From: Abditibacterium sp.
Lineage (GTDB): Bacteria > Armatimonadota > Abditibacteriia > Abditibacteriales > Abditibacteriaceae
NCBI GenBank assembly: GCA_030448265.1
Contig: JAUJNG010000001.1
Span: 152,490 to 216,489, forward strand
Direction of reading: 5' to 3'
DNA: 64,000 bases
In this document: piece by piece, positions 60,213 through 64,000 of the stretch
Numbering within the stretch: the stretch's first letter is position 1
Layout: the number at the start of each line of letters is the position of its first letter
Notes under the pieces: model-generated
What the model was told of the DNA's origin: nothing
Database searches by the model: none
The model's input: the letters and a program-made list of their open reading frames with translations, nothing else
Translations under genes and position numbers: made by a program

Positions 60213-62585
60213 TCAGCGCACGCGCTCGAAGCGCACGCCCACAACGTCGGCCCACACCAGAGAAAAGCCGTCGCCGCGTCGCGCGCTCACCGTGAGGGGG
60301 CGCGAGGTGCCGTCGGACATTTTTTGGGTGGCTTTCCAGTTGCCCGCCGGTAACGTGATTGTCACCGTTTCGTCCTCGCTGGTAAGGTAGCCACTCTCGC
60401 CTTCTTTGGTGATTTCAATGGCATCGCGCGCGGCGCGAATTCGCAAAATCAGGTTGCGCCAGTGGATGCGATTAATGGTGAGATGGGGCCACTCGCGCGG
60501 CAGATGAGGACGCACGGCGAAGCCTTCACCGTTCGGCTCGAAGCCCAGAAAACCTTTGAGCATCACCTGGGGCGCCAAAGCGCTTTCGCGGAACTCGCCG
60601 TCCAAGCCCAATCCTCCAGGCGGGCCGCCGCCGCCCTGCAGTTTGCCTGGCCGCGAACCGTTGTAGTATTTGCGGTAGCCTCCGGCAGCTTGCACCTCGT
60701 CGAACCAGCGCGAGATTTCCTGCAAGCGCGCCCAGGCGTTGTCGGGGCCAAACACCTTGAGGCGCGCCATCAAGTCGTGGTGCGAAAAACCCAGCACGGC
60801 GCCGCCGTCCTGCACCTGATCGCCAAAGGGAAACAGCGCCGCGTTCCAGCGCCAGTGGTAGTAGTTGAGGTTGCGCTTGGTCGAAGCGCGCGGCGCGAAC
60901 CGCCAAAAATAGATGTCCGCGCCCTGCGAAGTGTCGCCCGCAACCAAGCGCTGGCCTGCAATCCAACTCATGATTTGGCGCGCGTGATCGGGTGTGGCGA
61001 AGTCGTAGAAAATCGCTTCGAGATTTAAAAAGGTGTAGCCGTAGTCGTGAATTTTGCCTTCCGCGTCAATCCCTGGCACGAAACGGCCCGTCGCGGCGTT
61101 CCAGAACAGGCGGTTGCCCTCGGCCTTGACCTGCGCCGCGTGGCGCTCCAAAAACGCCGGATCGAAAGCCAGAACGCCCTGCGGCACGTTCCAACTCGGA
61201 TTGGCGCCGATTTCTCGTTCGAGCCGCGCCATTTTGAGCAGGGTGTCGTAATAGCGCAAAGTCGCATAGCAATCGAGATGGCCGAAGGGCATCAAGTCCC
61301 AGTAGTTGTTGCCGGTGCCGTGACCGGCGCGGCGGGCCACGATTTTTCCGTTGGGGAGGCGCTCTTGGGCCGCGATGCCGTCGTGACCGACCCAGGTCGT
61401 CAAAACCACGTTTTTTTCGAGCGTGTGATGCTCGGTCATCATGTGGCGCAGCGCCGTTCGCATACGGTTAATCTGCTCGCGCAGAAACGGCAGGTCGCGG
61501 GTGTAATAGAAGTAGGTGGTGGCGCCGGAAATAAAGCTTTGCGAGTTGATATTGTGGCGCGTGTCGTAGGTCGAGAAAAACGCCTGCACGCCGACTCGCC
61601 CGCCGGTTTGCGCGTTGCCGAAACCGATGCGAAGCCGCTCGATGCGACCCGTCCACTGGGGATGCTGCGACATCGGCACCACGCTGAAGCGAATGGGGGT
61701 GTCGCCAAAGTTACCGTAAGTGGGCGCCGTGCCTTCGACATTTTCAAGATAGACGCGGCGCTGCGCGCTGAATTGGGGCTGCTGGGGCGAAGTCCACTCG
61801 ATATAGGGCCGCGCGTCCGCCAAACCCTGCGCTTTCCAGCGCAGTTGCAAAAACGGCGACTGAAACGCTTCCATAAAGCCCGACGGCGTGGTCGCGGCGG
61901 CGGGCGTAGTGATGGTCGCGCCCCGCGCCGTCAGTTCGAGGTTCCACGCTTCCTCGTCCACGCCCAGCGATTTGGCGCCCTGCGTCGTCCAGGCGTCGGG
62001 CGAGTTGAGTTCCGCCGGTCGCCAGGGCAACCCGACGGTGTTTTGGAAGGAAAAGTGCCAGCCGAAAGCGCCAGGCGTGACTTCGGGGCCGCCCTGATTC
62101 CAAAACGGCATCGGCCAACCCAGCGGATGCGCGATGGAAGGATGCTGATGGGAATTGACATAGCCTTCGGGCGTTATGATGCGGCCCGCCAAGCCCTTGC
62201 GCCATCGGTCGCGCATTTGTCCAGGCTGTTCTTCGAGTAGGGAAGCGGGCCAAAGTCCTGGTTCGGCGAGCCATTCGTCCCACAGCGTGCCCCGCGGCCC
62301 GCTCCCCCAGGGTTCGGAAAAATGACGCCAGTAAAGGGCGCGCAGCGAGACCATTGCCTTTTCCTGTCCAGGCACTTCAAAGCGCGGAAAGTCCTCGGCA
62401 ATCGGCCCAGGCGGATCTTGCGGCCCACGTCGCGGCGGCGCAGGCGGCTCCGGCAATGCCGACTGCCCTGGATTTTGGGACGGCGAAGGCGGAATCGACT
62501 GCGCCTGTTGCGCCTGGCACTCCCTGATGGACGTAACGCACATCAGGATCAATATCAAAGGCCCCAAGGCCAAGGTTGCTTTCAT
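60213..62585 (-). CDS. exported (alpha/alpha)6-barrel glycosidase-like protein
   Basis: A 790-aa exported protein. The signal peptide MKATLALGPLILILMCVTSI is followed by a Pro/Gln-rich linker (about 25-62). The N-terminal half is beta-rich; from about 390 on, helical hairpins of a six-hairpin barrel appear: WDLMPFGHLDCYATLRYYDT, KIHDYGYTFLNLEAIFYDFA and WRWNAALFPFGDQVQDGGAV, as in MGH1-like/GH63-like enzymes. A C-terminal beta-sandwich (about 690-790) follows. AAGGAAACACT stands before the ATG. It is 36 bases behind the DUF6785 stop. The substrate is unknown; the enzyme may trim oligosaccharides outside the cytoplasm. Confidence 0.72.
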   Translation of the reverse strand: MKATLALGPLILILMCVTSIRECQAQQAQSIPPSPSQNPGQSALPEPPAPPRRGPQDPPGPIAEDFPRFEVPGQEKAMVSLRALYWRHFSEPWGSGPRGTLWDEWLAEPGLWPASLLEEQPGQMRDRWRKGLAGRIITPEGYVNSHQHPSIAHPLGWPMPFWNQGGPEVTPGAFGWHFSFQNTVGLPWRPAELNSPDAWTTQGAKSLGVDEEAWNLELTARGATITTPAAATTPSGFMEAFQSPFLQLRWKAQGLADARPYIEWTSPQQPQFSAQRRVYLENVEGTAPTYGNFGDTPIRFSVVPMSQHPQWTGRIERLRIGFGNAQTGGRVGVQAFFSTYDTRHNINSQSFISGATTYFYYTRDLPFLREQINRMRTALRHMMTEHHTLEKNVVLTTWVGHDGIAAQERLPNGKIVARRAGHGTGNNYWDLMPFGHLDCYATLRYYDTLLKMARLEREIGANPSWNVPQGVLAFDPAFLERHAAQVKAEGNRLFWNAATGRFVPGIDAEGKIHDYGYTFLNLEAIFYDFATPDHARQIMSWIAGQRLVAGDTSQGADIYFWRFAPRASTKRNLNYYHWRWNAALFPFGDQVQDGGAVLGFSHHDLMARLKVFGPDNAWARLQEISRWFDEVQAAGGYRKYYNGSRPGKLQGGGGPPGGLGLDGEFRESALAPQVMLKGFLGFEPNGEGFAVRPHLPREWPHLTINRIHWRNLILRIRAARDAIEITKEGESGYLTSEDETVTITLPAGNWKATQKMSDGTSRPLTVSARRGDGFSLVWADVVGVRFERVR

Positions 62586-62621
62586 AGTGTTTCCTTTTGG
62601 ATACAGCGAATTTATGCGCTG

Positions 62622-64000
62622 TTACGGCAGCAATGGATGCCCACTGCGCCCCTGCCAGGCATCAACGGCGAGCCAGAACAAAAACATCGAAACCTCGCCC
62701 AGAATGAGGCCCAAAAAGAAGGGTGTCACGCGGCGATAGGTGTCGTGGCCGCCGAAGCGGGTAATCAGGGTTTTGGCGAGCCAGCCCAGAAAAAACGAGA
62801 ACCAGGCGCGCTGCACGGGCGCCGTCAGCGCCAGCAGATAGCCGAGCGGATGCAACGGAAACCACGCCAGACGGCTGCGCGCCAGCACGATGGCAAAGGT
62901 CGCCAGCCCGCCGACGCCCATCCAGCCCCAGTTGCCCCATCCGGCGTCCCTCGCGCCCCTGATGAACTCCTGCGAGTTTTGCGCGGGAAATTTGGGCGCG
63001 ACGGTCGAAAACCACAGGTGCAAGGTCAGCCCGCCCGCTTGGTAGCCGAGCCGCACTTTCATCCAGATGCCGACCGCCATCGCCACCAGAATGGCGGCGA
63101 AAATTAGCAGCCACAGGCGCCGCGCGGCGATGCCCCTGTCGTGCGCCAGTTTGAAAGCGTGGAGGAACGACGGCATCAAAAAGCCGCGCATATCCTGAAA
63201 AAACGAGACCTGAAAAAACGTGCCAGGCACGATGCTGGCCGGAGCGAGCCATTTTCCTGGCCCCGACCCAAAAAGCTGCGCCAGCGTCCCCAGCGGCACC
63301 CAGCCCTGATTGATGAACATCACGCCGCCTTCGATAATGGCGCGCGTCAGCACAATGGCCGTCACCAAATATAGTCCCCACAGCGCGAGGGCGACATCGA
63401 AGCGCATCCCCGCCGCGCAACTCCACGCCACCATAAACGCGAACGACGCCACGAACGCCCAGAACGCGGCAGGATAAGACAGCGCCTCTTGCTCTTCGGC
63501 GGGCGTGCTTCTGGCGCGGCCAAAAGCGCGGCGCACGATGTGGCGCAGATGTTCGCGCGCCGCATAAAGCAAAATCGCGGCATAGACGAGATAAGCGCCG
63601 ACCTGCTGAAAAGCAGTGAACGCTCTGGCGCCGCCGTCCGACGAATGCCCAATCGCCTGCGGCAGCGAAGCGTAGGGCAGACCGAAATAATAGGCGGCGA
63701 CATATTGAAACTGCACCAGCCACAGGAAAAACCACAGCGAAAACGAGACTTCCGCCGTCAGCAAGTAGGTGATGCCCACGAAAATCGGCCACACGTTCAA
63801 CCCGAACGGCGCGATCTGGTTCCAGGGCGCGTCGGTCAAAAGCCCACCGGTGGGCAGCCGCAGAGGCACCGGCGGCACATCGGGAAAGTAAACGTTGAGG
63901 CCGTTAATGATCTGAATGGCGACCGCCAAGCCAAAGCCGCACCACATCAACGGGTTGCGAAAAAAGCTGCCGATGACGCCCAGAGAATCGCGGCGGTCAA
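62622..64000 (-). CDS. DUF6785/DUF6784-type polytopic membrane protein, copy 2 (partial)
   Basis: The gene runs off the right edge, so only the C-terminal 459 or so residues are visible. They align with copy 1 at 46919-48988: NPLMWCGFGLAVAIQIINGL, INGLNVYFPDVPPVPLRLPT, APWNQIAPFGLNVWPIFVGI, REHLRHIVRRAFGRARSTPA and WFPLHPLGYLLALTAPVQRA have direct counterparts. About nine transmembrane helices are visible. It opens the cluster that ends with copy 1, so the two homologues bracket the glycosidase/sulfatase genes. Confidence 0.8.
   Translation of the reverse strand, partial: DRRDSLGVIGSFFRNPLMWCGFGLAVAIQIINGLNVYFPDVPPVPLRLPTGGLLTDAPWNQIAPFGLNVWPIFVGITYLLTAEVSFSLWFFLWLVQFQYVAAYYFGLPYASLPQAIGHSSDGGARAFTAFQQVGAYLVYAAILLYAAREHLRHIVRRAFGRARSTPAEEQEALSYPAAFWAFVASFAFMVAWSCAAGMRFDVALALWGLYLVTAIVLTRAIIEGGVMFINQGWVPLGTLAQLFGSGPGKWLAPASIVPGTFFQVSFFQDMRGFLMPSFLHAFKLAHDRGIAARRLWLLIFAAILVAMAVGIWMKVRLGYQAGGLTLHLWFSTVAPKFPAQNSQEFIRGARDAGWGNWGWMGVGGLATFAIVLARSRLAWFPLHPLGYLLALTAPVQRAWFSFFLGWLAKTLITRFGGHDTYRRVTPFFLGLILGEVSMFLFWLAVDAWQGRSGHPLLP

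Overview
This window reads as a moderately GC-rich bacterial chromosome of the Armatimonadota/Abditibacteriota type. Three things suggest this: two DUF1559 prepilin-like proteins, two multi-spanning DUF6785-type membrane proteins, and many secreted glycosidases with LacI- and GntR-type regulators. The taxon is inferred from gene content; there is no rRNA or other marker gene here.

Region 1 (0.6-14.6 kb) is a complete type I-E CRISPR-Cas locus on the + strand: WYL regulator, cas3, cas8e, cse2, cas7e, cas5e, cas6e, a strong intrinsic terminator, cas1, cas2 and a 52-repeat array. The 35 cas-proximal repeats are nearly uniform. The 17 distal repeats belong to a different, decaying repeat type whose stem differs by compensatory changes. 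One stray repeat of the distal type lies just after cas3, ahead of a small phage-like ORF.

Region 2 (14.6-23.1 kb) holds housekeeping and accessory genes: a DUF4349 lipoprotein, an S66 peptidase, DUF1206, DinB, DUF72, a 125-aa helical protein, a broken SEC-C gene and a TPR protein. Homologous intergenic repeats flank the DUF1206-to-125-aa segment. The same two outer genes recur at 42.0-43.6 kb as 'small gene - repeat - DUF1206', the order expected at the junction of a circle formed by recombination between those repeats.

Region 3 (23-35 kb) is a carbohydrate locus on the - strand: LacI regulator, GH42, DUF1559 pseudopilin, a pectate-lyase/PA14/Calx-beta protein, a GH-A clan glycosidase and a decayed DUF4380-like gene. 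The same 16-bp palindrome lies beside -10 elements in front of the LacI gene and the DUF1559 gene, so the regulator probably controls both transcripts.

Region 4 (35-46.8 kb) is a repeat-rich accessory stretch: a Nudix gene, long intergenic repeats with REPIN-like inverted ends, SDR, a TIM-barrel isomerase, a PARG-like macrodomain protein, a dynamin-like GTPase, the second small-gene/DUF1206 pair, tandem XRE regulators (one with DUF3846 and an in-frame amber stop), a lipoprotein and an HsdS fragment.

Region 5 (46.9-64 kb) is a second - strand carbohydrate locus: DUF6785, an (alpha/alpha)6 glycosidase, sulfatase, aldo/keto reductase, a GntR/LacI hybrid regulator, DUF1559, a GH106-like enzyme, a GH99-like enzyme with a CBM9-like domain, a decayed GH78 gene and a second DUF6785. 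It looks built to strip a sulfated, possibly rhamnose-containing polysaccharide.
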